Assembly: GCA_022376925.1 (NCBI GenBank) | Contig: JAIOJX010000005.1 | Coordinates: 88,433,501-88,497,500 of the forward strand | From: Tragulus kanchil | Taxonomy: Eukaryota; Chordata; Mammalia; Artiodactyla; Tragulidae | Length of the DNA: 64,000 nt | Direction of reading: 5' to 3' | In this document: positions 27,812-39,798 of the stretch, in pieces | How positions within the stretch are numbered: the stretch's first letter is position 1 | Layout of the letters: every line of letters starts with the position of its first letter | Program-made: the position numbers and the translations under genes | The notes under the pieces: generated by a model | Databases searched by the model: none | Told to the model about the DNA's origin: nothing | The model's input: the letters and a program-made list of their open reading frames with translations, nothing else

Positions 27812-28707
27812 TGTCTCACCAAGCAGTGATGGCAAAAGAGACACATGCTCTGCAAGATTTTCCAGGGGACTCCATGAAGGCCAGCATCTGGCAGCCTGAG
27901 TGTCAGAACCGCCCTTCTTTTGGACCTCTTTTTATAGTTAAAAAAAAAAGCTGTATTCATTTAGTTCACTGAAAAATGAAACCAAAGTCCACGTTAAGTG
28001 CCTAAGGTCCCTGATGAACACTTAAAACTGACTTAGCTAATTGTATATTTTTATTGTAGATTGCTAAATAGTGTCATTTATTAAAACATTCAAATATTTG
28101 CTATAACATGCCCTGGACAGCAATTATCTCCCAGAGGCTAATATTTTGGGACTGGCTTCTATTTTATGTGTAACATAACTGATTTAGATAATTTGTACAA
28201 TGCAATACAGACCATACCTCTCTACCAACGCCCCCACAGACACAGAACATGCAGATCTCCAACCATCGAAGAAAATGCCTTATTTGTGGTTGTTGGTACT
28301 GTTGTTATTAATACTGTTGTTGCTGTTATTTAATTGTTGATGAAAGTTCAATCAAATGTCCTCCCTATAAAACCTATCATTTCATTTCACTTCATTTGTG
28401 AGAAAACACAGTGATGCTTTGTGGAAATATACCTCACAACCATCTCCTGGACTTTCTTTACTTACTAGAGGACATGACTTGCCTTTCCAAGATTAGTGGA
28501 ATGTCTTTCTCTTTTGACTACTCTGTTAACTTGTATTTAAGCTGGAACAGATAATATGAGGAAATGGAAATTTTTATTGGCCAATAACATTCTTTCTAAT
28601 CTTCCAAAATGAAGACTGATACATAAATTCATCAATTGGCTCTGCTTTGTAGTTCCACTAACAAAGCGAAATGCAGAATGCAGGACCACTTCTGGTTCTG
28701 TAAGACC
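27812..28707. other. No gene; unassigned sequence
   Basis: Contains an A-run near 27941 and a degenerate TTG-rich run near 28288-28335. No recognised element. Confidence 0.5.
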
Positions 28708-29024
28708 AAAAAGATGTGGCCACAGTGAGAGAAGTGAAGGGGGGATTCAGGAGAGGAAGACACATGTATACCCATGGCTGATTCATGTTGATGTATAGCA
28801 AAAAATCACCACAATATTATAAAGTAATTATCCTCCAATTAAAATAAACAAATTTTAAAAATAAATAAAATTAAGGCTTCCCTGGTAGTCCAGTGGGTAA
28901 AGAGAGGCCCCTGTGATGGAAGGCCCACACATGTCAAAGAATAAAGATAGATGAAAAATAAACGACTTAGAGGCAAAAATAAATAAATAAATAAAATTAA
29001 GTAGCAAAAAGAAAAAGATGTGGC
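28708..29024 (+). mobile_element. 5'-truncated L1 3' tail with SINE tail, flanked by 13-bp target-site duplication
   Basis: The 13-mer aaaaagatgtggc occurs at 28708-28720 and 29012-29024. Between them is the L1-BT type 3' end (acacatgtatacccatggc, tgattcatgttgatgtat, aagtaattatcctccaatt), then a short tRNA-SINE (gcttccctggtagtccag joined directly to the agaggcccctgtgatgg 3' part, so internally deleted) and an ataaataaata tail. A small compound retro-insertion. Confidence 0.8.
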
Positions 29025-29790
29025 TGCAAACCATCAGGATTCATTCTCGTCATATTAATTGTTAACTTGTTATTTCATAGACTTTTCAAAGCCCTGGGAA
29101 GACATGCATTTCAGTGCATCTACTTTAGGATTTCCGCCAAGGTTTCATAGTTCCACACTGACTCTTATTATCTTTGGCCTTAGATCTCAGTGACTCTTCA
29201 TCAACTCTCCTGTTAAAAGACAGGAAGGACTGCACAAGGCCACTGTCTGCCTGCACTCTACATATATGTATGACATACATACTGACATAAATCTAGAGCC
29301 TCAGAGATGGAAAAAAAGTCAAACTGTCTAGAATTAGAAGAGACCATTACATTTTCCCCCCTGATTTCAGAATTTGCTGTTTTACTTAAGGGACAATCTG
29401 ATCCTCTCTCAGTAACATCTGACATGGGGTTTAACTAGGCAGCTAGAGGATGTTTATAGTTTTCAAGCTTTAGAAAAGTTTCCATATGATGGGAGTAACA
29501 GTAAACAATGTTTGAATAACTATCTCCTGCATACCTATATTTCATAAATGTACATCCTCTGAATTTTCCTACTAGAATGTCTTATAAGAACATTTTCTCT
29601 GAGTTATTTATATTTATACTATTTTGCTATGAATGACATTTTTATTATATAACATGCATTAAATAGTTTGTGTATAACTCTATCTTAGTGTCTGTTTTTC
29701 ACCTGTATTTCCTATCTTTGTTCTCTACTATAATTCATTCTTCTTAGTTTTTAAGCTCTGGCTTAAAAAGAAAACTGATCTATTTACAAT
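29025..29790. other. No gene; unassigned sequence
   Basis: AT-rich, without exon, RNA gene or named repeat. Confidence 0.5.
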
Positions 29791-31254
29791 GTGATGAAAC
29801 TGGCATTTCAAACTAGTGAAGAAAGACTGACCAATTTTATAAATGATGTTGAGAAATTCTAAAAACCCTCTGGAAAAAATAAAGTTAATTTTTATCTCAT
29901 AATGTATAGAAATAAATTTCAGATGAACTGAAGATCTAAGTGTAAAAGTGAAAGCTCTAAAATATTAGAAGAAAATATGGAATGTGTCTTCAGCATTTAG
30001 GGAATGGGAAATACCTTCCAAGGGAAGATAGAAACTCCAGAAGCTATAAAAGAATGACAGATTTTCCTATGTAAAGATTTAAAATTTCTAAATGGTAAAA
30101 GATATCATGAATACATCATTAATGCCTTCTTTTCTGGAGAATGGTCTCAACACACTCAGAGAAGAGAAATGAGAGAGAAATCAGAATGGAAGAGTCAAAC
30201 TGATGATTTACTTCTAGAAGACTTAGTCCTGAATATCCAAGAAATGTACAGAAAACCATAAGAAACTATTACAAATAATATGAAACTGCACAATCATCAA
30301 TACCTTTTTTACAATGAAACATCACATAGAACATACATTTAAAGAAGAGATTTTCACTATAATATTAAGTAGAACCATGAACTACATAGGAATAAACTAA
30401 ATAAGAAATGTACTAAATTGATGTGAAGAAAACTTTAAAATGACTTTGAGGGCCATCAACGAATAACTTAATAAATAGAAAGATACATTCCATGGGGAAT
30501 GGTAGGAAGCCTTGATATTTTAAGAAATATCAAATTGATCTACAAATTTAATACAATCTCCAGAATGAATAAGATTTTAATTTTAATGGCTACACAAGCT
30601 GATTCTAAAGATAGTATGATTAAATAAGAAATCATGAAAGAATAGCTGAAAAATACTAAAGGGAGAAAAAACTAGAGAGAATGCTTTCAATATATCTAAA
30701 CTTATTAAAGAGCTACAATTAAGCAAGAGAATCTGATTCTGTCAAGACAAATGGAACAGAAAAAGCTGAAGAAATAAACTGAAATACATAAGGATTTTGA
30801 TACACGATAAAACATGGGGCTGGGGGTGATAGATATTATAAATGGTTTGAGGTTGGAATAATATTAAATTGGATCCCTACCTCAAGCCTTGTATCTAAAA
30901 CATTTCTAGATGGATCAAAGAATTAAACATTAAAAATAAAAACAAAGAACTATGCTTTTACAACTGCAATGGTGAGAATGTTTTCAAGACAAAATATAAA
31001 ACTAAGTGACCATAGATAACACATGTATTTCAACTTGTAAAATTAAAAATTTTACATCATAAAAATACCATAAGTAAGTTTAAAGGTTGAACAACAAACT
31101 GGGCAAATATTTTTGCAGCAAATGTAACAAAGCATTAGTTTTCTTAATGAGCAAAGAGCTCTCACAAATAAGCAAAAATAAAAATAGGAAAAATGAACAA
31201 AAGATGTCAAGTATATGATTCACTGCAAAAGATATCTTTAAGAAAAGGGAGATC

Positions 31255-31512
31255 GGACTTTTCTGGTGCCTCAATGGTAAGGAATCTGCCTGCCAATGCA
31301 GGAGGCATGGGTTCAATCCTTGATTTCAAAAAGATCCCCACAGTCACGGAACAACTAGGCCCAGAACCCACAGGCTGCAACTACTGAGCTTGTGTCCTTC
31401 AACTACTGAAGCCTGTGCTTCGCAACAAGAGAAGCCCACTGCAATGCACTAGAGATAAGCCTATGTAGCAATGAAGACCCAGCACAGCCAAAAATAAGTA
31501 ACATTTTAAAAA
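31255..31512 (+). mobile_element. CHR-2-type tRNA-derived SINE nested in L1
   Basis: Starts ggacttttctggtgcctcaa, carries gggttcaatccttg, then the CHR-type body (aactactgagcttgtgtcc, gcaacaagagaagcccac, gaagacccagcacagccaaa). Second copy at 32359-32616. Confidence 0.85.
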
Positions 31513-32358
31513 AGGATATGCAAAACAATGCAGTAAGCCACAATGAAAGTTGAGGGCCATCAACGAATAACTTAATAAATAGAAAGATACATTCCATGGG
31601 GAATGGTAGGAAGCCTTGATATTTTAAGAAATATCAAATTGATCTACAAATTTAATACAATCTCCAGAATGAATAAGATTTTAATTTTAATGGCTACACA
31701 AGCTGATTCTAAAGATAGTATGATTAAATAAGAAATCATGAAAGAATAGCTGAAAAATACTAAAGGGAGAAAAAACTAGAGAGAATGCTTTCAATATATC
31801 TAAACTTATTAAAGAGCTACAATTAAGCAAGAGAATCTGATTCTGTCAAGACAAATGGAACAGAAAAAGCTGAAGAAATAAACTGAAATACATAAGGATT
31901 TTGATACACGATAAAACATGGGGCTGGGGGTGATAGATATTATAAATGGTTTGAGGTTGGAATAATATTAAATTGGATCCCTACCTCAAGCCTTGTATCT
32001 AAAACATTTCTAGATGGATCAAAGAATTAAACATTAAAAATAAAAACAAAGAACTATGCTTTTACAACTGCAATGGTGAGAATGTTTTCAAGACAAAATA
32101 TAAAACTAAGTGACCATAGATAACACATGTATTTCAACTTGTAAAATTAAAAATTTTACATCATAAAAATACCATAAGTAAGTTTAAAGGTTGAACAACA
32201 AACTGGGCAAATATTTTTGCAGCAAATGTAACAAAGCATTAGTTTTCTTAATGAGCAAAGAGCTCTCACAAATAAGCAAAAATAAAAATAGGAAAAATGA
32301 ACAAAAGATGTCAAGTATATGATTCACTGCAAAAGATATCTTTAAGAAAAGGGAGATC

Positions 32359-32616
32359 GGACTTTTCTGGTGCCTCAATGGTAAGGAATCTGCCTGCCAA
32401 TGCAGGAGGCATGGGTTCAATCCTTGATTTCAAAAAGATCCCCACAGTCACGGAACAACTAGGCCCAGAACCCACAGGCTGCAACTACTGAGCTTGTGTC
32501 CTTCAACTACTGAAGCCTGTGCTTCGCAACAAGAGAAGCCCACTGCAATGCACTAGAGATAAGCCTATGTAGCAATGAAGACCCAGCACAGCCAAAAATA
32601 AGTAACATTTTAAAAA
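32359..32616 (+). mobile_element. Second copy of the CHR-2-type SINE
   Basis: D10 copy of 31255-31512, identical by eye. Confidence 0.85.
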
Positions 32617-33011
32617 AGGATATGCAAATCAAACCACAATGAAATATTGTTTTTCAAATGCAGACTAAACTATAAGATACCATTTTCAATGAGAAGGTTG
32701 GCAAAAATTCAAAAAATTTTTAGAATGCTCTATTAGAAGGGATCAAGGGAAGCAGGCATCTTACTTACTGCTGGTGATGCAAACTGGTACAACTCCTTTG
32801 TAAGACAATTTGGCAATATCAGTCAGAATTAAAAGACATTTATCATTTGACCCAGCAATGTCAACTTAGAGTGTAAGAGTGTATCCTGCAGATTAATGTA
32901 TGCAAAATATGTACACAAGCCTGTTCAGAGCAGGATTTTCTAAAAGAGCAGCAAAGTGTCTATCAGTAGGGGTTTTATTACATTAAAAAACATCTATGCT
33001 GCATAATAAGA

Positions 33012-33227
33012 GCTTCCCTGATGGCTCAGATGGTAAACAACCTGCCTGCAATGTGGGAGACCCAGGTTCAGTCCCTGGGTTGAGAAGATTCCCTGAAGAA
33101 GAGAATGGCAACCCACTCCAGTATTCTTGCCTGGAGAATCCCATGGACAGGATCCGGGTGGGCTACAGTCCATGCTATGGCAAAGAGTCAGACACAATTG
33201 AGCAATGAACTTTCACCTTCATACTAC
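33012..33227 (+). mobile_element. Bov-tA SINE, full length
   Basis: Head gcttccctgatggctcag, then caggttcagtccctgggttg, caacccactccagtattctt, ctggagaatcccatggacag and gtcagacacaattgagcaa. Inserted in the L1 3' region. Copy at 34137-34352. Confidence 0.92.
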
Positions 33228-33233
33228 ATAATG

Positions 33234-33450
33234 GGCTTCCCAGGTGGTCCTAGTGGTAAATAATCTTCCTGCCAATGGAGGAGACGCAAGTTTTATCCCT
33301 GGGTAGGGAAGATCTCCTGGAGCAGTGAATGGCATCCCACTCAAATATTTATGCCTGGGAAATTCCATGGGCAGAGGAGTCTGGCGGGCTACAGTCCATG
33401 GGGTTGTGAAGAGTTGAACATGACTGAGCACACACATACACACACAACTA
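33234..33450 (+). mobile_element. Second Bov-tA SINE, back to back with the first
   Basis: Head gggcttcccaggtggtccta, body ggaagatctcctggagcag and ggagtctggcgggctacag, and an (AC)n tail. It follows the first SINE after only a few bases (atactacataat repeats about the insertion site). Copy at 34359-34575. Confidence 0.9.
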
Positions 33451-34136
33451 CACCTATATAGAAGGAAACACATAAATGCCAAATATCTAGCAACCATGGA
33501 GTTGAATGAGTTGACATGACTGAGTGAGCAACACTTTCATTTTCACGCTATATACAATACTATGTAACTTTTAAAGAGAATGGAGTAGATCCATAAATGC
33601 TGATAAGGAACAATCACTTAGATATTTTACTACATACAAGAAAGGGACCAAGCCATGAGCAAACTCTTTTTATAAATATTATCCATACGTTCACTGGTGG
33701 CTAGTATATGGATTAAATGATGCTCAAGCTTCCAAGGCTCATGGAAAGCCCCTCATTTTATTTAACCTTAATGCTTTCTATAGTTCAAAAGTTTTAAGTA
33801 TGAATTACTTTTGTAATTTTACAGGCATTTATTCACAATAAGAAACCGAATGCTCTATTAGAAGGGATCAAGGGAAGCAGGCATCTTACTTACTGCTGGT
33901 GATGCAAACTGGTACAACTCCTTTGTAAGACAATTTGGCAATATCAGTCAGAATTAAAAGACATTTATCATTTGACCCAGCAATGTCAACTTAGAGTGTA
34001 AGAGTGTATCCTGCAGATTAATGTATGCAAAATATGTACACAAGCCTGTTCAGAGCAGGATTTTCTAAAAGAGCAGCAAAGTGTCTATCAGTAGGGGTTT
34101 TATTACATTAAAAAACATCTATGCTGCATAATAAGA

Positions 34137-34352
34137 GCTTCCCTGATGGCTCAGATGGTAAACAACCTGCCTGCAATGTGGGAGACCCAGGTTCAGTCCC
34201 TGGGTTGAGAAGATTCCCTGAAGAAGAGAATGGCAACCCACTCCAGTATTCTTGCCTGGAGAATCCCATGGACAGGATCCGGGTGGGCTACAGTCCATGC
34301 TATGGCAAAGAGTCAGACACAATTGAGCAATGAACTTTCACCTTCATACTAC
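34137..34352 (+). mobile_element. Duplicate of Bov-tA at 33012
   Basis: D11 copy, offset 1125. Confidence 0.9.
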
Positions 34353-34358
34353 ATAATG

Positions 34359-34575
34359 GGCTTCCCAGGTGGTCCTAGTGGTAAATAATCTTCCTGCCAA
34401 TGGAGGAGACGCAAGTTTTATCCCTGGGTAGGGAAGATCTCCTGGAGCAGTGAATGGCATCCCACTCAAATATTTATGCCTGGGAAATTCCATGGGCAGA
34501 GGAGTCTGGCGGGCTACAGTCCATGGGGTTGTGAAGAGTTGAACATGACTGAGCACACACATACACACACAACTA
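34359..34575 (+). mobile_element. Duplicate of Bov-tA at 33234
   Basis: D11 copy, offset 1125. Confidence 0.9.
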
Positions 34576-34972
34576 CACCTATATAGAAGGAAACACATAA
34601 ATGCCAAATATCTAGCAACCATGGAGTTGAATGAGTTGACATGACTGAGTGAGCAACACTTTCATTTTCACGCTATATACAATACTATGTAACTTTTAAA
34701 GAGAATGGAGTAGATCCATAAATGCTGATAAGGAACAATCACTTAGATATTTTACTACATACAAGAAAGGGACCAAGCCATGAGCAAACTCTTTTTATAA
34801 ATATTATCCATACGTTCACTGGTGGCTAGTATATGGATTAAATGATGCTCAAGCTTCCAAGGCTCATGGAAAGCCCCTCATTTTATTTAACCTTAATGCT
34901 TTCTATAGTTCAAAAGTTTTAAGTATGAATTACTTTTGTAATTTTAAAGGCATTTATTCACAATAAGAAACC

Positions 34973-37425
34973 TCATCAACTGCAGGTATTATTTTGCAAC
35001 TAAAGGAATGCACACTGATCTTTTACAGCCAAGAAAATAAATGGCATCCTTGTCATTGTAACTAAGGATGATTATAGATGCTTTAGATAAACCAAAGGTT
35101 TAAGACCCATCAAATTCTGCTTGCCTTATGAAGTGTTAGGCCTTAGAAAATGAAACAATGAGTAGATCTAAAAGAATCCAGAAAAATCAGATTGACCAAG
35201 ATGACTCATCATGTCTTAATGAACACCACGGATTTTGCAAGAGCCAGTCTGACACTTGAACTCTCTGACACTCATGCAGCCAAGACAAACCATAGAGGAA
35301 TTTCACATTGAATTACCAAGTCAAGTTGATTTCTTCAGAAGGAATCATGTATCTGTTTCCAAGTCCATATTCACAGCCCATTTAATTTGTTTATGTAAAC
35401 TTCTTAGATTTCTGTTAAATATTAACTAAATTTATAATGGATAGTAGTGAGTGATCGAATGAATCATATGTAAATCTGATCAAATCACTGTGGAAAACAA
35501 AAATTCCTAAACCAACACATGTCAGTTATTGTATAGTCTTTGCATCTAAACTAAGATACTTTGGGCAAGGAAAACTGGATTTTTGAGACAAAATATGTTT
35601 CTCTGTGGAGGCAGTTGTTCAGTTTCTGCCAAGTATATGGCTGGAGAATTCAGATGGTTATGGTTCTGGGATCTTGGGAGTTGTTTCTACCTTCTGGCAA
35701 AGAGTGTTCTTCCTAGTATTCAAGGGTTCCCATATGGCCTGAATGACAGCTAACAGCTGGGTCAAAAGCTATAATTATTTCACCAGCTCTCTTGGTTTCA
35801 ATTACCTTCTATAGATACCTAGAAATTGGTCTCAAACTTCAACCTCTTTCTGAGACTTCATGCCCGGATTTGCATCTCCTTCCAACCCCACCTTAGACAT
35901 TCTGCAAACATCACACACTTAGTATACATACAATACATACTGTGTGCACTCAATTTGCAATACACCCCCCTCCCGGTGTTCCATACAATGGCTAAGAGCA
36001 CTGCCAGCCCCTCAGGCACCCATGCTAAAACTGGAGATACCTTTAACCCTTGGCTCTTCTCTCTTATTCTTCCTACCTAGGTGATATGCAAATTCTTCCA
36101 GTTGTATTGCTTATCGTTTCTTTCAATGTATAACCTGTCCTCCTTGGTTCAATTGCTACCATCCTAATTTAGTGTCTCATTATTTCTTGCCTCGCTGACC
36201 AGTCATTTCTCAACTGGTCATTCAACCTCCTGGTTTAATCCCCCATAATAATATTCCAAATTCTATTCAAAGCTGTCCTAAAAGGCACAATTTATCATAT
36301 GTCTCTTCTATTTAACACTTTGATGATGTCTCACTTTCAACAAGATCATCGAGCATAAAGTCCTAAAGAAATCATTTACAATCTTTCACAAGTTGGCCTT
36401 AATCTGACTTCTCAACCTTGTTTTCTATCACTGTTCTCTTTCTCTCTCTCTCTTACACATGCACACACACACACACTCTCAGCTGCCACCATAGCATACT
36501 TACTACTCACAACTCCCTAAATTTGCCATTATCTTTTATGTAGCTATGTATTTGTGTACCTTGCTGTTTCTTCAGTGATGCTCCCCATTGCCACCACTCC
36601 ATCATTGATTCCTTGTCCACTGAGCCCTCAGCTCTCGTGGGAGGCCCATTTTCCCACTCAGAGTTAACGGTGAAGGGAGGAAGAGCAACACTATCAGCCA
36701 AGATGAATCTGAATCCTAAGGGCACCCAGGAATGTGAGCACAGAAATCCTCTGGGAGCAGAGACATCCTCACACCCTGAGTTCCTGATTTCTAGGGTTTT
36801 CTCTGAAGCAAGACAATGTGAACGTAAAACTATGTGATTAGTCACTTATGGTTATGAAGAAGATTGAAGTGACAGGGTCAGTGGTCCCCAGAAATCTTGC
36901 CCTCTTCTCAGATCTGGCTGGACGAGGCAGTATCTCTATATATACTAATCTCACAGCTTCTATTTACATTGACTTAGTGATGTGCTTCCCTAATTATGAA
37001 GTGTCCCCCTCCTAGCAATATTTCTCACCTCAAAATGATCTCCAAGTCTAGCAGAAACCCCCACAAAATATTCAGAAGGCTTAGCTCAAAGACCACAGCT
37101 GCCTACTTCCTGGACTGAGCCGCTCTCCTTTACTGTGTACCCACAGCACTTTATATGTGTCTCCTTCCCAGCAGTTATCATGATCCATGCAATGATTTGC
37201 TTATCTGTCTGTGAGCTGTCTGAGGCCACAGGCTATGGCTTAGACTCTATTATAATAACCATGTGACTCCAGACACACTGCAAGTTTTTCTGTCCCCAGA
37301 ATTCACCAAACTTCTTTTTATTTTGGGGAGTTTGCTCTTATTGGTGCTGTTTCTTGAGCCATCTCCCATTTCTCCAGAACTGGCTCTTTCTTTCATCTGG
37401 ATTCCAGTTTAAGTGCAGGGTCCTC
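34973..37425. other. No gene; unassigned unique sequence
   Basis: Intergenic-looking sequence without duplication. A short (TC)n/(AC)n run lies at about 36440-36478. ORFs of 84 (35826, +), 112 (36507-36845, -) and 74 codons (36613, +) have no recognised domain; the last two overlap on opposite strands. Confidence 0.5.
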
Positions 37426-37559
37426 AGAGTCATCATGTTTTCCCTTTCTCAGTAATCTCCATCACCTCAATCTTTATTTTATTCCTACTTTTAGAGTCAT
37501 CATGTTTTCCCTTTCTCAGTAATCTCCATCACCTCAATCTTTATTTTATTCCTACTTTT
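37426..37559. repeat. 67-bp tandem duplication
   Basis: The unit at 37426-37492 (agagtcatcatgttttccc start, ttattcctactt end) is repeated at once at 37493-37559. Far smaller than the 1.1-kb pairs. Confidence 0.95.
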
Positions 37560-37659
37560 TATCATTAGGGGAAATTATCTCTACTTTATGAATGTATGTG
37601 TTTACTGTCTATCCTACCTATAATGAAAATGTAAAGGTCAAGAGTACTGATAGGTGATA

Positions 37660-38060
37660 GATGACCCTGGGTTACCCTGAACAGTGTCAGAATCTTAATC
37701 TCCAATGGAGAAGAATTCACATTGGGATCAAAAGACTTGGCGATGGTCACTCAGAGCTTCATGCAGTGAAGTTTATTAAAGTAAGAAAGGATAGGGAAAA
37801 GCTTCCAGCATAGACACTGGAAGGAGGATAGAAAAGTATCCCCCTTTGCCAGTTTAGGCATGACAATTTGTATCTTCCAGTCAGTTACGAAAACAATAAA
37901 TCAAAAGAATATCTTAAGGTTGTAAAGGCCCTCTAGGCCCACACCCACAACATTAACATGAGATTAGCTAGGACAGTCTCCAGGCCTCAGGGCTAGGTGA
38001 GAGATTCTAATGTAAATGCACAGATTAACATAAGACTAGAAGTTTTCAGTTTCAACATTG
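37660..38060 (-). mobile_element. Ruminant endogenous-retrovirus LTR-like remnant, antisense
   Basis: The blocks gtgaagtttattaaagtaag, gggaaaagcttccagcatag and gaggatagaaaagtatcccc, then tctccaggcctcagggcta, recall antisense solo LTRs common in bovid genomes. No internal retroviral genes are present. Family assignment is from memory and uncertain. Confidence 0.45.
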
Positions 38061-38420
38061 AAGATCTTTGCCTTTATTTCTCTTTGTCCTTTCTCTTTTC
38101 CTCCTTGGAGCCAGCTGGCCTCTTTGCCAAGTCTGTCTATGTACCGGTTTCAGTACCTATCCCGTTCATCTCTGGGTCCCAAGTGGGTGGCACACAGCAG
38201 TTGCTCAAAAACTACTGGTGAGTATATTACTTCTCTGTGCTTATTTATACCTATAACTTTTTTATAAAACTAAAATTACACTATGTCTGTATGTATATAC
38301 ACTTTGTTCATATATTATCACTTGAGCGATTCCTAATGCTAACTATTCTTTGAGAGCATAATGCCAAGCTACTCTTCTATATGAATACAGAAAAATACCT
38401 AATCACCATTTTTTAAAGAT
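38061..38420. other. No gene; unassigned sequence
   Basis: Three overlapping small ORFs (62-74 codons) without recognised domain. AT-rich. Confidence 0.5.
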
Positions 38421-38504
38421 TCTTCATATATATGATAACATACTTGTTTTTCACACAGGAAATTCTACTCAATACTTTATAATGACCTACATTGGAATAG
38501 AATC

Positions 38505-38611
38505 TTAAAAAGTGGATATGTGTATGTGTATAACTGATTCATATTGCTGCACAGCAGAAGCTAACACAACATTGTAAATCAACTATACTCCAATAAAAAT
38601 TAATTAAAAAG
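38505..38611 (+). repeat. L1 3' terminal fragment
   Basis: The gtataactgattcatattg, acagcagaagctaacacaac, attgtaaatcaactatactc and caataaaaatt blocks are the ruminant L1 3' end. A diverged duplicate is at 39703-39798. Confidence 0.75.
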
Positions 38612-39420
38612 AAGACCTCATCACCAAATACCACAGGCTTTTCCAGCCATCCTCCTCCTCACGCTCAGCTTTGGGAACCTGGAATGCCTTTTCTTTGTGG
38701 CCACTTCTCTGGTGATGAGAGAATCCTCACTTGCTAGTTCTCATCTCTCGTTTTTTGGTTACTTCTATCCATGGGTCTGTGCACTCCTTTAGTTTCTAGA
38801 TATGCAAGTTCCATCTTGCCCATCTGGGCTAATCTTTCCCTTTGCAATTCCGCTCCCCTTGGCGGTCCCTTATTTGTAGAGTCCCAGCTGAGCCCCAGGC
38901 ATCTCTCCCATGTCTCCATAGTGATGTTTTCCTGGCACTCCTGACACACCATGTCCACAACAGTACTTAAAACATGTCCTCTCCCAAATGAACTCCTTTA
39001 CTGGAACCCACAAAGCTTGTGAATAGAACCAATCTTTCATACATTTTGGCTCAAACTGAGTTGTCATTTTTGACTGACTCTTCTCATTCACACACTTGCT
39101 GAATCCTATTCCTTTTTTTTTTTTTTGCATAGTGAATTTTGTTTTTCTTCTCTGATTATAAAAGTCATATGTGTTCAATGTAATGACTCTAAACACAGAG
39201 TAAAGTAAGAGAGTAAAAATCATGTGGGATCCCACCTTACTGCAATGTTCATCATTAATCATTAATGATAATAATAATTTCATGAATATTTTACTTCAGA
39301 TAGAAAAATGATAGATGGATAGCTATAGATAGTGATAGCTAGCTAGCTTGATAGATGAGTTCATATAAATGGGATAATATACTAATTAAATCTTTATAGG
39401 CAAAAAAATATTAAAGAGTT
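38612..39420. other. Unassigned sequence with a minus-strand ORF
   Basis: Holds overlapping minus-strand ORFs of 74 (38734-38958) and 137 codons (38870-39283) in different frames. I do not recognise them; a T-run at 39112-39126 and a degenerate GATA-rich run at 39299-39356 are the only other features. Repeated at 39800-40610 by D12. Confidence 0.4.
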
Positions 39421-39702
39421 GCAAAAGTTGTAGGTTAATTTACATGGGTATGATGAACAACTTCAGCTCTCAGTCTTGGCAGTTTTATCTCTATGAAGGC
39501 AATATATACCCCACATGGAGAAATGAAGGATGTCTGTTTTAGGGTTTTTCTGAATTTGAAGCCTGACCTTAACCCAGTGGGAATTCTGGAATTGGACTTG
39601 TTGTTGACTCATCTTCATATATATGATAACATACTTGTTTTTCACACAGGAAATTCTACTCAATACTTTATAATGACCTACATTGGAATAGAATCTTAAA
39701 AA

Positions 39703-39798
39703 GTGGATATGTGTATGTGTATAACTGATTCATATCGTTGCACAGCAGAAGCTAACACAACATTGTAAAACAAGTATACTCTAATAAAATTGTAAAAA
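39703..39798 (+). repeat. Duplicate L1 3' fragment with many small changes
   Basis: Aligns to 38505-38611 but with cgttgc for tgctgc, aaaacaag for aaatcaac, and deletions before aaaaagaagacctc. It adjoins the D12 junction. Confidence 0.7.

Larger units (their letters stand above)
30446..32628. repeat. Direct duplication D10, offset 1104
   Basis: Copy 1 is 30446-31524 and copy 2 is 31550-32628. The 25-base spacer (31525-31549) resembles a garbled version of both the continuation after copy 2 (ccacaatgaaa) and the sequence before copy 1. Confidence 0.95.
29791..33000 (+). repeat. Sense old L1, ORF2 (RT C-terminal side) to near the 3' end
   Basis: Long A-rich sense strand following the L1 ORF2 order in degraded form (gtgaaagctctaaaatatta, actacataggaataaact, aatggaacagaaaaagctga, tttgacccagcaatgtcaa, cctgttcagagcaggattt). 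Frames are broken everywhere. It holds a nested tRNA-SINE and the duplications D10 and D11. L1 sequence resumes after the SINEs at 33540-33650. Confidence 0.7.
32723..34972. repeat. Direct duplication D11, offset 1125, perfectly abutting
   Basis: Copy 1 is 32723-33847 and copy 2 is 33848-34972, with neither gap nor overlap. One mismatch was seen (ttttacagg versus ttttaaagg near the 3' end). Confidence 0.96.

Noticed and set aside
36507..36845. 112-codon minus-strand ORF in unique sequence
   Set aside because: Overlapped by an ORF on the other strand; no recognised domain, no splice or promoter support.
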